DNA of 64,000 nt, from contig JAXDDX010000003.1 of NCBI GenBank assembly GCA_034670405.1, positions 2,767,501 to 2,831,500 of the forward strand, written 5' to 3'. The notes beneath the pieces were generated by a model. It had not been told where the DNA came from. It searched no databases and saw only the letters and a list, made by a program, of their open reading frames with translations. This document shows positions 42,008-55,048 of the stretch, in pieces. The stretch comes from Hoplostethus atlanticus (taxonomy: Eukaryota; Chordata; Actinopteri; Trachichthyiformes; Trachichthyidae). The position numbers were made by a program, and so were the translations under genes. Numbering within the stretch: position 1 is the first letter of the stretch; each line of letters begins with the position of its first letter.

Positions 42008-43070
42008 TTATTCAACAAATAAGTCAACTTTAACAGTGGAACAGCATCCCAAGAGAGAGGGAGTGATGGGAGGGCTGGCTCTTTAGAGACGCGTGGAGCT
42101 CAGCAGGAGGTTTGATAGATGGACAGAGAGAGGCAGGAAGAGAGATATAGAGAGAGGGAGGGAGGCGGTAAACAGTTTGCTTGAGAAGAGACGGCGCAGT
42201 CTTTGCCATAACCACGCGCCATCAGGGATTAGGCGGTTAAAGGGAGAACTGACAGGCATTTGATATGAGCCTTTGAGAGAATGTTTCTCTGTCTCATTCT
42301 AACATCATCAAAACAAGCTTGGGACCGGAATGCGTATACACAACCCCCGATCCACCCACCAAGCCACACACATACACAGACAGTTAATTTCACCCACGCC
42401 CTTTTAATGTCAATCTGCCGTTATGAAGACAGGGATTAGCACTGAAAAAAATTAAAACATTTAATTCATTTCTTGTGTGTAAGCTGGGAGAAATGAGATA
42501 GTAAATATCCAATCATGCTGTCACAGGGAAGGATATGGGTTTATGTCTCGCTCCCTATGTCTGTCTGTCTGTCTGTCTCTGTATGAAAATGTTTGTGTGT
42601 GCGCGTATTTAAGTCCTGTAGCAGCATTTTGGAGGTGCTTAAATTAATCTTGCAAAGAGCATACCTATCTGTGTGCCTCTATCATGTAACCTCATTTTAC
42701 AGTTGTATTTATATGTATATGCTGAATCTAAAACAGGGTGCTGAACAGGAAAGAAAGAACAAGAAAACAGAGTTTATAAAGTCCTATTCTGCAGTTATTT
42801 GAACTTTATATCATTAGCACAAATACAAGTGGAGTGCAACAGAACCTGCCTGTAAATGTCTCCAACAACAGATCAAACGCACTATTTTTGTCTTTGAAAT
42901 CTGAATCAGAATCACTTCATTCGCTGAGTAGAACAAATATACAAGCATTTGTCTTGGTGACACATCAACAACTAATGTCGTAGCATACTGCCATGTAGCT
43001 CTAGTTACAGTTTGAGGGAGTGAAAAAAGGGTTGGGAACCACCTGCAACTACATCTCCAAGAATGAGCCA
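41091..43070. other. gene-free stretch with microsatellites
   Basis: It contains (TG)n at 41280-41317 and a long (CT)n at 41935-42001 (67 bp), and otherwise unremarkable DNA. No supported exon. Confidence 0.6.
41935..42001. repeat. (CT)n microsatellite
   Basis: An uninterrupted CT run of 67 bp, the longest perfect dinucleotide array in the window. Confidence 0.95.
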
Positions 43071-43084
43071 TGAGATCATTATCT

Positions 43085-43335
43085 TAATCACAGTTACAGT
43101 CTCTAAGGGCTTCACAGTGCCCAACATGTGAAACAGTAAATGTTTAGTACACAACATCCCCCAGCCTTAGACCCTCAACAGAGGACAAGGAAAAACTCCC
43201 ACAAAACCTTTTAGGGAAAAATTGGAAGAAACCTCGGGAGGGGCTACTCAGCGAGAGATCCCCCTACCAATAGATGCCGAGTTTGGGCAAGCAGTGTATA
43301 CACAGTGCATAAAAGTTTATTATGGTGGGATATCC
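43085..43335 (-). mobile_element. L2-like LINE 3' UTR fragment
   Basis: The plus-strand wording AAGGAAAAACTCCCACAAAA, then GGAAGAAACCTCGGGAGG and GAGATCCCCCT, is the standard non-coding tail of fish L2-like LINEs, here in reverse orientation. No coding part is attached. It directly precedes the Rex1 fragment. Confidence 0.5.
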
Positions 43336-43372
43336 AGATCTGATGGGGCGGCATCACAGCAAACGGCAGCTC

Positions 43373-44010
43373 AGTTCAAGTTCAAGTTCAAGAGTTTTAT
43401 TGGCCATTTGCGACAAGGACAAGCACATTGCAATTCTTACTCCATTGAAATTCTTACTCCTGATCGTTCCACCAGCACACACTGTACAACAGTCAGGGGT
43501 GAGGATTGTTCAACAGACGCACCGCCTCGGGGTAGAAGCTGTCATGGAACCGTGAAGTAAGTGTCATGATGCTCCGCCACCTGTTACGTGATGGCAGGTG
43601 ACAGAACAATTGGTGGTCAGGGTGGTTGGAGTCCTTGGTGATGGAGCGGTCTATATAGGACACTTCCTATATTGCAGTGGTAGAAGTTCACGAGCATCTG
43701 TCTGCACATGCCCCATCTCTGCAGACATCGCAGGAAGTGAAGGCGCTGTTGAGCCTTCTTCAGGATGGCATCGGTGTTGAACCTCCAGGAGAGGTCGTAA
43801 GAGATTTGCATCCCCAGGAACCTGAAGCAGTTGACCCTTTCCACCTCCTTTCCCTCGATTATGATCAGGGGGTGGCTCGCGTTGAATTTCCTGAAGTCAA
43901 CAATTATCTCCTTGGTTTTGTTCAGAGCTAGGTTGTTGTCCTGACACCACATAGATAGGTCTGATATCTCCTCTCTGTAGGCCGACTCGTCGCTGGAGGA
44001 AATCAGAGAT
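43373..44010 (-). mobile_element. Rex1-clade LINE 3' fragment
   Basis: The minus-strand frame 43952-43617 reads MWCQDNNLALNKTKEIIVDF, then NCFRFLGMQISYDLSW and LKKAQQRLHFLRCLQRW. This aligns with the post-catalytic part of the Rex1 frame at 3842-5545 ([34 protein letters not shown]). It is 5'-truncated near 44010. Its 3' end is a tandem of TTGAAC (43373-43393) followed by the usual 3' UTR. Confidence 0.75.
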
Positions 44011-44260
44011 TCCTGGATGATGATAGACTGACATTCCTGACTGATGACTGTGAGTGATAATGATGGGAGCGCTGGCTAGAAAGAGGAGAGACCGCCCATT
44101 AGGGAAGGTCTAAAAACTGTGGTATTGGAATTCCTGCACTTCCCTAATGACCCTAACTCTGGCATTTCAACAGTAATTCACAAGTCACAATGTTGCACAC
44201 ACGAGATGCGATGCATGCACTGAGACATGCACACACACATATATATATATACTGTATGTA

Positions 44261-44652
44261 TGTGGCAGACTGGGGGGAGGGAGTGGGTGAGGCGTAGGCT
44301 GGATCCAGGAGAGAGTCGAGTCGGTGGACTGATTCTCCCTGGATCCAGAACTGGCTGCGGCCAATTAAGACTGATTGCAGCTGGGCCCATTTAACCAGTG
44401 TGTGCATGTGTGAACAGGGTGGCTGAGTCAGTGTGAGAGCCTGACTGAGTGAGCCGACAGGAGGTCGAGAGGATGGATGGCGAGAGAGAGCGAGACCAGC
44501 AGCGGCGACCAACCAGGTGCGCGGAGGATGCAGCCGGGAGTCGGTGGAGCAGCCTGGAAGAGCTGCCCAGTGTACTGTTTCTCTGCATCCATCAAAATAC
44601 AACACTTCACCTGCCTTATCACTTGTCTAACTCACAAATTGCGGCTGCAACA
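44261..44652 (+). mobile_element. probable solo LTR, Ty3/gypsy-related fossil
   Basis: It begins TGTGGCAGACTGGGGGG, the same start as the 5' LTR at 60531. Further shared blocks follow (GATT-CTCCCTG, then GGCTGC-GCC and GACTGA), and it ends GCTGCAACA. No internal region follows, so it reads as a lone, old LTR of a related family. No target duplication is recognisable. Confidence 0.45.
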
Positions 44653-45224
44653 GAACAGAACGTTTGCCTAAATTAATTTCAGGTGTCGGGTACGGTCGCC
44701 GACATGTCCTCGGTGCACAGGAAGTGACAAATTGAAATTTAAGATTGAAATACAAAACTTTCTGCTAAACCGTCCAGAGAAAACTGGACTCATCAACGAT
44801 GGTTGAAGCATCTCCACCCCTACCACCCCAAACAGTTGTCACCTGCTGCCACTTGGGGTGCCAAAGTGTGAAGTTGCCAAGTGCAGCTTGAGGTTGCTGG
44901 GCCCATCTCTCTAAACAGGAGACCACCACCATCTCTCTGTTTCTCTATTTTCTCTGTTTCTCTGCAGTCATGTATGTCATAATATTAATAAATCAGCGCT
45001 CGCAATTGTTCTGGGCTAATGTCCAATTCCACGCAGGATATTTGGGTCAGGCTTTACTTTGCAGACCATATTATTTGGAAGTCATCTTGGTACATGGCCC
45101 TGATGTATGTCATAGACAGATTACCAGGGATTTAGTCTGTTAATGCTTGCAGTATGCTGCTGGCTAAAAGGTTAGAGAAATGTGAGTGTAGCGTGACTGC
45201 GGGGTAGTGAGTGGGCAAGTGAGT

Positions 45225-45266
<42 letters not shown>

Positions 45267-45477
45267 AGAGAGAGAGGGAGAGAGAGAGAGAGAGGAATAG
45301 GACGACAGATTATATAGCCATCGCTGTGGTGTGAAATTTCATTTGAAAACCTGCTTTCGATTCAATCTTAATAAAACACTCAACCGTCTTGCGACCCATT
45401 TAGTGTCCCATTGTGCACATACCAACCACAAACACTTTCTCTCTCTTTCGTTCACTCTCACTCATTCACTCACACAT

Positions 45478-45508
<31 letters not shown>

Positions 45509-48500
45509 GGGTTTTATCAGGCTGCTGTGTGTCTGAAGTGTTGTTTTTATATTGCAGCCATATTTCATTTTGGCCTAGTTTCTTTAAATTGCCTATGGGG
45601 TTTTGTATGGGGAGAAGAACCATCACATTTATATATGAGATTGAAGGAAAAGAAAGAGAGGTGGGAGACTTGTTTTTGTTCTTATTCATTTTCTTTGCCT
45701 CTCTCTCTCTATCTGCTCCCCTTTCTCCCAAAGTGTTTCATTTCCTCCAATCTCTCTCTTTCTCCCTCTGTTATCTCACCTAGCCTCTCTCTCTCTCTCC
45801 CCTCTCTCTCTCTCTCTCGTTCTCCCTATCCCCCTCTCTCTCTCTCTCTCTCTTTCTCCCTCTCCCTAAGCGTGTGTCGCTATGCAGGGTGGATTTAATT
45901 GCTGTTATGACTCACAGGTGAAGCGGGGAATGATGCAGGGAAACAGAGGAGCAGAGGGGAGGGAGAGGAAGGAGAAAGGAGAGAGGGGGACGCTCCCTGG
46001 ATATTATAGAACCTACTGTATGGAGGTCTTTCAAAGTGGAGGGCTCAGTCAAGTTAGATGGGAAAAAAATAACTCAGTGAGATAACATGGGAGGATTTAT
46101 CTAGAAAAAGGATGGAATATATGACCAAGGAAGTGGTAGATTTTTTTAACGTCCTCCCGTCAGCCTTCATCAGCATACATATTTCATAATAATGTGTAAT
46201 TTTTCACTCCCATCCACCACATTAGTAAGTTGTGCAAAATGTGAGAAATTGCTCTCGCCTTGACAATTTATTTGCTTTCCTGCTGTTGCATCACAAATTT
46301 CACAATGTTTAATTTTTGTGCTGTAACGAATGGAAACCCAGAAGAAGGATAGATCATGTCCAACGGTGTGTGCAGAGAGGGGTTTAATTATTTTTAAGTT
46401 GACACATTGATTTCCTTTATTACTGTAGAAAGAAATCCATTTTTACTCATACAAAGGTGTGCACATACATATGCACAGACACAATCTCCCCCCCAACACA
46501 CACACACGGGGCAAACATCCATGAATATAATACTTGCTGCTGGGCGACTTTCAATTTGTTGCAGCAAAAAAACTCATTTGAAAATCGTTTTGGCCTCTGA
46601 CACAGTGGGTGTTTACTTGCATACATACAGTATGTTTCTGCATGGTGTGTGTGTGTGTGTGGATGTGTGTGTGCCCGCATGATCGCAAAGCAATATTGTC
46701 CATGCATCTTTATTCTAATCTTGGAACCAATTTAAACCCATCATACATCCCCAGTGCAGCCTTGACACCACCGAGAACAGACAGTAGGTGAATGCAAATC
46801 AAAGCACATTTTTATAGAAATTAAAATTAAGTTGTATTCATTTCCAATCTTATCAACTCCTAATGGAAACCACTGAAGCCACAAATAGTCAAATGCTCCT
46901 GACATGCCAAGCATAGTTTGGTGTGTGTGTGTATGAGTATTCATGCAAGGTAGGCAATTTTACAGACATTAGCTCTTACAGTTTTAATAACATTTCTACA
47001 TACTGTAGCTGCTCACCAACTCACCAGTGAAAGCAAAGCCAATAATAGCAGGAAGGTGTCTTGACATAATACATAATGAAAGTAGTTGTCTATGGTTTAC
47101 ATATGTTTATACATAAAGTTAGTTATGCACGCAGTCATCATAGAAGTGTCACTTTCTACATGCTGCTGCTGCTGCTGCACGGTTGTTCCACTTTAAAAAG
47201 GAGTTGTTTGAAACATCCTGCAGTAAAGATTCCACAGTAGATGCAGCGTTATGACCATGAATATCACCGTAGAAGGGTCTGTGTACTATTTTGATCTCTT
47301 TGATCTGGTGGGGTCCCTAATGAAAACACCTCTAATGGAAAAAACTACGAAAGCTGCCACCATAGTATCTGCCCAATCTAAAGTAGCAGATCTTCTTTCT
47401 CCCAAATGAACCATGATTATTTGTAGAATGATTTTATTCATGCCCTTCTCCTTCTCGCCCATATCCACTCAGTTACTTTCTATTTAGTGAAGTTCATTTC
47501 TTCCAGCCGTTTGGTCCTAACCCTATGTCTTCTTCCTTGTCTTTGTGTGTGTTATGGTGAGGTGTGACCTAACACACACACACACACATAATCTAGCACA
47601 TAATCTTGCGCTATCAGCATACATCAGACAACATAGCCTACTGGCCAACAACCAAAATCTTCAAATCCAGTCAAAGAAATTTAGGTTTGGAAATGGGAAT
47701 TGGAATGTCTCTTGAAAAAATGTCAATCAAATTTCCCTGACAATTCCAGTTAATAGCTGCATATAGCACAGCATAGGCTACAGGTGGCGTTATGTAATAT
47801 AATATGCTATAAAAAAGAATCATGTTATAGGGCAAAGGTGCCAGGGAAAGGGGTGAGTGTGGAGAAGTGTAGGAGGTCATAAGTGAGGTTGGAAAAGATG
47901 AGTGCGGCAGGTAGAGAGAGGAAGGGAGAGAACAGGGATATAAGGATGGGATCATAGATTGAATGAGGAGCAAGAGAGGGCAGAGAGGAGGATGAGTGAA
48001 GGAGAAAGGAATAAAGAAAGGTTACAGATGAGGAAGGGAAGGAGACACAATGGGAGGGGTAGAGGAGAAAGACAGAAGAGGGGATGGAGTAAAAGACCGA
48101 GCTAAGGGAAAGATTTCTATTATCCCAGAGGGTAATTGATTCTTAGCCAGTAAAAACAATAATAGAAAACCACTTATAACGAGGTTAAAAAAACAAACAT
48201 TAACAAGTACATCCAAACTAAGTGCTTAAATGCCCACTTTAAATTATTCCATTAATTCTGGCTGAGGTAGAAAAAAAAAAGACATGGTCCTCTATGGCTT
48301 GAAAATATTATATGACTCTTCAAAACCCCATTGGATAAACTCTAAAATACATGGCAGGCAAGCTAAGAACAATGCGCTTTTACTTCCTGAAAAGCTGACA
48401 TTTTGGGGACTCCATAGAGGAAGGCCTAAGGGAATGGTACAGTCCTTGTCAGCGTGGGACCTTTGACAGGATGTTGATCTTTGTTGCACAGTACATTGGT

Positions 48501-49379
48501 ATTAGGTATCAAAACAACATGGGGTTATGGGCTGAAATCAAGGGTCATATTTGAGTGGGAGCAGACGTAAGGAAGGAAGGTTAGACATAGATGATGATGG
48601 AGAGTAGGAGGTGCACGATGGAATAGGTGAGGGACGAGGGCGTGCTGGAGTAGGAGAGTGATGAAGGGAAGGAAGGTGAAATTGAGGGGTTGAGAGAGAG
48701 ACGTGTTAAAGAGATGGATACTACACACATACTACCTCCACAAATAGGACATGCACACATAGAGCACACAAACACACGTACACAAACATACAGCTATTCT
48801 TTCTAAACATTTTCTTGAGAGTGTATTTCAAAAGTCGTTTGCATTTGCTCAACCAGTATTAGCTGGAACATGCAAGAGTGAGAATCACAGAGGGGAGAAG
48901 CCCGTCCTGCAGTGACAGCACTTTCCAACACAATAAAAACTCAGTGTAAAGTGCCAAAAAAAATGCACAGCTGCATAATGTATCTTCATTTCGATCTGGC
49001 AAGAAATGTATATGAAGAATGGAAATATGGGAGAATGTCTTTCTGGTGCAAATGAGTTTTTAATGTTTTTTTTTTTTTCCTTTAGAGGGAGGACTGCTCT
49101 GTGCGATTCTGCACTAATTCAGTGCTAATTAAATTCACTAGCTTGTTCCTTCTTCCTAAAATGCATCCCTTATTTTCCAACCTTGAAATTATTGCTCTTC
49201 TTTGGCTTCTTAGTGATATAAATAAGACAAAAAATGAGTGGGCATGCATGCAAGCTCACACAAACTCACACACAAGAAAGAGCTTTTGCAAGACCAAGAA
49301 CTGGATCTACAGTATGTGATTGATTGACTGCATACGTATATAGTATATATCGCATATATTGATATTGAGTTTCTAGTAG
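44653..49379. other. gene-free stretch
   Basis: It contains (GT)n at 45230-45264, (CA)n at 45480-45502, CT-rich DNA (45690-45860), a short (CTG)n at 47161-47178, and unremarkable AT-rich DNA. No exon with family motifs or paired splice sites was found. Confidence 0.55.
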
Positions 49380-49726
49380 TGGCACCGGGGTGGGGTTGGA
49401 GCTCATCAGCTGGGCGTGGAGAGTCAGGAGTGGCTATGCTGCCTCAGCAGACACAGCTGCAATGAGTTAGTGATTACTCAGGTATATACTGTATGGTTGG
49501 CAGTGGCGTGTGGGTGGCCAGAAGAGGAGTGGGCTGTGGCACCTCCTTCCCCTGCTCACTGGTGACGCACAGAGTGCCGGCGCCCTCCCAGAACGACTAC
49601 AATGGCTATGCTGGACCGTCACGGCCTCGCGCCAGCGGGGTCCATGAACTGTGTGTGAATAAAGATTGTGGGCGCCTATACGTACCGACATTCAAGAGTC
49701 CATCTGTTCCGAATACAGTTGCTACA
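49380..49726 (+). mobile_element. possible solo LTR fossil
   Basis: A GC-richer 347-bp block starts TGGCACCGGGGTGGGG, contains AATAAAG near 49659 (a plausible polyadenylation signal) and ends AGTTGCTACA. The layout matches Ty3/gypsy LTRs, but no second LTR, primer site or target duplication is seen. Low confidence. Confidence 0.3.
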
Positions 49727-51510
49727 CTTTGTTATACCACAGTAAAAGGTTAAAGGTTAAACACTGCATGATTGATTTTGAAACTAATTGCTTGAGCAAA
49801 ATTCTGAAAGTCACATTTCATTTTCTAAACCGATACTGAATCGACTCCATTGTCATAATTATGTTGGATTTTTTACAAGGGCATTCCTTGCTGGAAATGA
49901 AGCCATCAATGCCGTAACCTTGCCGTGCTCACTCACCCCAAATATCAGCTCTGCTTATATCAATGGGAATCTTTGAAATGTGTGCTCCTTTTGATATGTT
50001 TGAGAGGAGCACACATTATGCATTGTAGGGAGAGAAAAAGATGGGGAGATGGAGAGAGACGGTCTCAGAGACAGAGAGCTGATCATTTATATTCTCTTAC
50101 ATAGTATATCATTACGTTTCTCTTTGAGCAGAGCTAGCTTTTACATGTACCACACATGGTCCAAATCAGGCACTTTTACCGAAGATGCCAGGATGGTGCT
50201 TTATTATATCCAACAATTTAGAGGTATAAGAAAGTTTAGCTTTGCTCTGGATTGGAGCATTGCATTTTTTAATCCTGCAATCACAGTTATTGATTATCAT
50301 CACCTGATGAAGACTGGATACCTTTGCATTCAGATTACTTACTAACCTACAAATCAGTGTTGGTAAAGAGAGTGTGAAAAAGAGTGTGAGAAAGAGAGAG
50401 TGTGTGCACGTGCACACTTGTGAGAGTGCTGATGCATGTTTGTCCGTGTGGATACAGGCCTGTGTACCTACCTAGTGTGTGTACACTTGTTTGTTTGTAA
50501 GTGTGTGTGTAGGTCCCACTGGCAGGATTGGTACCCTGACTATGAGCTAATAGACCTATCAGCCTGTCCCCCCAGGTTATACAAGACAGTGTAATTGAGC
50601 CATTGAGAATTTTCCACTAACCTGTAGCTTGTAGATTTCTCACACATGCAAACACACACACATACAGTATCAGCCCTGTTGCCCCAGACACATAACCACT
50701 CCAGCTTGGTGGCTAAGCGCTTTTTTTCACACATCCCATCATCTCCTCTGCCATCATCCTCTTTCCATCCTCAAGCACTCTTTTCCATTCATCCAAATTC
50801 CTTCTCGATCATCGTAATGCTAACTCACTGGTAGAGCAGCGTAGGACCTGCCAGGCTGCTGGAACATGGCTAAGAAATTCTGATGGAGGGTAATACCCAA
50901 CATGGTGGCACTTGAGCGGTCATTGGTAACTCTGTCTCACTCATCAACGCCAAGACAGCCAAGCATCAAGCACAAAACACATTTTGTCTGAGACCAACTG
51001 AAGATGGCAAAAATATTCAGGACAGTCTGAATCAGGCTTGTTTGGAAATGTTTGTTATGTTTGTTTCAAAATGATAATGTTGAGGCTAAATCTGATCAGT
51101 GAAGCTGCTGCATGGTTGCTAAAATGCTGACATGGGTATAATGCAATGTTGTGTTGTTGCTCCAAATTTGTAGCACTTCAGCCAGCAGCATGCACGTCTC
51201 ATCCAATCAAATTATCCACAAGGCTGCCTCAGTTGCATACAGCCTGTCAGAGCCAATCAAAGACTGGCCTGCTTCCCCGATGTGGTTCTATTTAAGCATT
51301 CATTGACTGGGGCCCTGTGATCTTTCTGGGTAAAAATCATATTTTAAACCATGATTATGTAATTATATGTGGCACAACTAGTCAATGACCACTTTGAATG
51401 CTGTAATGATCAGTTATCAACAGCAGGGATGCAACCCCTGTGTGTTTTCACATGGATGACTGTGTTTCTGTATGCTCCTGCGTGTGTTTTTGGATGTGTT
51501 CTGGTTTCAG

Positions 51511-51553
<43 letters not shown>

Positions 51554-53619
51554 AAGAGGCTGTCAGAGGGTCCTAATCAGCAGGAACATGACTGTGGAGG
51601 CTAGAGTCAGACTAGCCTTACCCTGTCGGCAGTATGCTCTCTGGTATTTAATAGGCACTTTGTGGCCAAATAGCACGCACACACACACACACACACATGG
51701 ACACAGCCCCAGGAGTATTGTGCATGTCATTGTTATTCTATTTAGTTGCAGAGACACCTTTTGCCTAGTCCTGTTAATATGCACAACAAAGCAAGTAGAG
51801 GATAACAGAATAACTAAACAGATATTGCTGATGAGCAGGATGTGATCCTTCTGGACTCCAGCTGCAGTTCCAGTGACCGTCGGGGTGATGATATTTAGGT
51901 CAGAAACGACCAGACAACTTTTGACAACATTAACTCTGACAGTGTGAACCTAAACAAACCAAATACAAAAACGCAAAAAAAATAAACCAACTATGGTTCG
52001 GACTAAAGAAAACACTATCAGTGTGATTGCACTGTAATTGTTTTGCAGCACATTGTCAAGATTATCACATAAAAGGCTTTGCTTATTCGACACATTTTTG
52101 GCCACCATGCTGTTTTTTTTTTGTTTAATTTGCTTGTGAAAGGCTGTGTAAAGTTCTGGGTCCAAATGTGTAATACATCTTCACACCACTGCAAGAGTTA
52201 CATTTTTACCCAGACATTGAAAGATTCTTGAATTTCCCTTTAGTTGTGACTCCTCCTAAAAATGCACATGACAGAAGCACTTGTCACAATAATCCCTAAC
52301 TAATCCCTGACCTCTTAAACTCAAGGCAACCAAAGATATAGCCAGCATCTCTGTTCCTGCCCCCTTCTCTCTTTCGCTCTCTCACTCTCTTTGCTATCTC
52401 TCTTTGACTCACACACTCGCATACATCGGCAGACTCTTAAATATAAAGTGTGTATAAATCATTTGTCAGATGGCGAAGGTGCAACGTTGAGACTGACCCT
52501 TGATTAATCCCTCCTATGACTTTATTCACCGTCCTCTGCCCTTTAACACCTAGTAGAGCTTGACCTCATCATGACCCAAAGACGTGCTAATGACATACAA
52601 GCCACTTAATGACTAATGGATGTAACTCAAAATAAAAACTCATTTGGAAAGTCTATGTCTTTTCTGAGAGCGCTCTTGTATTGTTTTATGGGGTCAGCTA
52701 ATCTGGCACATTTTGTGAAGAGCAATTATCCCATGCTTGGCCTGCGTGTAATTGGCAGAAGGGGAGAAAATAAAGAGAGAGGGTTGGAAAAGGCCAAGTT
52801 ATTTCTTCTGGGGCCATGGGGGTCACTTGTTCACATCAGATGTGGGTCAGAAATATCTGATGTGTGAGGTGCGTTTGACTTAAATGAATGGCTGTGGAAA
52901 TATTGCACCAAATCCCGGAGTATATGCTTCTGCGTGTGATTATTTGTTTTTGTTGTCTGTCAGTGTTACATTAGATATTTATATTATATACATGTTAGAC
53001 ACCAATTCTATCTGTCTCTTTCACTCTTTATCTTGTCTGAGAAAGCTTGATCTTAAGATTGAAGACTGAATATACATTCCCATTTAGCATCCACCCACAC
53101 ATAGAAACACACACACATTCCCCTTCCACACACATACTCCCACAGCCCAGGCACAGGGAAAGATCTGTGTGTGTTGTGTCAGGCTTTGTGTGTGTGGCGA
53201 CAGGCGGACAGACAGGCCAATTACCCAACAGTGGCACTTCCAGCCTGATCCTCCAGCAGAAGGGTCACAGGGTGGCAGGGTAACCCAGGCTGGGTGCACC
53301 TCAAGGGGGATACAGAGGTGCTCTCTGCCCCTTCTTTCTGTCAGGGATGACGCCCAGCCTGAAACAGCCAGGTCAGACACCCTGCCTCCTTAATCTGCTT
53401 TAGAGGCAGCCAAGGGCGTGTGAACATATCTCAGCACAACACAACACATATATCCATATTTTACATGACACGCCCACATGGCTGATGAGTGATGTGGTTC
53501 ACCTGTGGCAAGATGGCCACCTGGCTGTGGCCTGCTGGGGAATGTAGTCCTATATACAGAAGCACATACACGAGCATACATGGGGAAAGATGCACACCCT
53601 TACATATTACATATACTCT

Positions 53620-53670
<51 letters not shown>

Positions 53671-54958
53671 CTTTGTGAGCAGTATCAAGTCTTTTTACTT
53701 TACCATTGCCTTACATCCTTCAGCCCTGCCGTCCTGTCCTCACCAATCCCCTCCTCTCTCCCTCCTCTCTTCTCCATCCCACCCATCCTCTTTCCCTTCC
53801 TCCTGGCCACTCCTCCTTCTTACCTCCTCATTTGCATTTCCTCCTCATCATCCTCTTTTCTGTTTCTTCTCTTCTGCTCCTTCCTCTTCATCTTCCCTCA
53901 TCCCTCTTTTCTCAGCATATATGAGAGAGAGGGAGGAGGGAGCAAATGGGAGAAAAAGGAGAATGGAGGGAGGAGAGCCCTAAAGCTAAAAACTAAAACT
54001 TAATAGGCGAATGCAAAGCAACAAGGTGATTAGTGCAGTTTCGTGCAAATTTAAAAAAAAAAGATTGCTTGTGTCCCTGTGCCCTGCACAAAGGGAAAAG
54101 TTATACATTTTGTCCTGTTTCTTGATTGAAAATCAGGTGCATTTCCTTGCCTAGCATTTTCTCTGAGGCCAACCAAGTGTACCAGATTGTAATTGATTGC
54201 CTGCCCAGCCATTCTCCCAGACACACGGGGGAAGTAACTACCTCACCCTGTAAATGCGGCATTACTTTTTTGTCTTTTCTTTTCAGGTATGAACAGAGCC
54301 CTTGATAGAGTTGTTGGCCGTGGCTTACTATGGGTGCCATGCCTCTGCCCCCTCAGAGGTTCAAATAGAGCTACTGATACAAAGAGTGCCACCTCTTTTC
54401 TAGTTTCACAGGAAGTCATCCCCCACATTCAAATATTAGATTCCATTGAATCATTTATTGCTTAGCAACGGCAATGGAGCAAGACTGTGTATCTAACATG
54501 ATCGCCGCTAAAAACTGTAATTGCAAATCCTTTCAAAATATACAGAGGTGTGCAGGGAATCTTGTCTATATCAGCTATAACAAGGCTATAGTGAAAATGA
54601 CCTATAAAATGTCATACTGTAAAATGTCAAACAGTATATGGATATCAATTGGAACATGAATCAGTTTTAGCGTGGGTTTTAGTGACTTCTATCCAGGAAC
54701 AGTAATGCATATGCATTCGTATATGGATTCCTCGCTCTCCTGCAACTCCACCATTTTGATCTTTAACCAAAGTTAACCGTTTTTTTCAGCTTTCATTGCC
54801 TCTTCATATCATGTCATCATTATCCATATGTGACAACCTGGAGTAGAATATGTCTTCTAATTCAGAATAGAGCTATTATCTCTTATGGGAAATATCGGAG
54901 ATATGCCTCATAATCCTGTATCACTCCTTCATAAATCAGGTATAATTTACCCGATTTA

Positions 54959-55001
<43 letters not shown>

Positions 55002-55045
55002 AATGAAAAACATATTTTTTCTCTCATAATGTTGTAAGCACACAC
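49727..55045. other. gene-free stretch with microsatellites
   Basis: It contains (GT)n at 51512-51550, (AC)n at 51679-51699, (AC)n at 53627-53668, CT-rich DNA (53740-53920) and (GT)n at 54961-55000. Open frames here derive from simple repeats or lack any motif. A TATTTAAG with CCAATCA upstream (near 51256-51297) is promoter-like only by chance resemblance. Confidence 0.55.
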
Positions 55046-55048
55046 AAT

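Noticed and set aside
51230-51300. CCAATCA plus TATTTAAG as a promoter
   Set aside because: No gene or 5' exon lies downstream on either strand; chance motifs.
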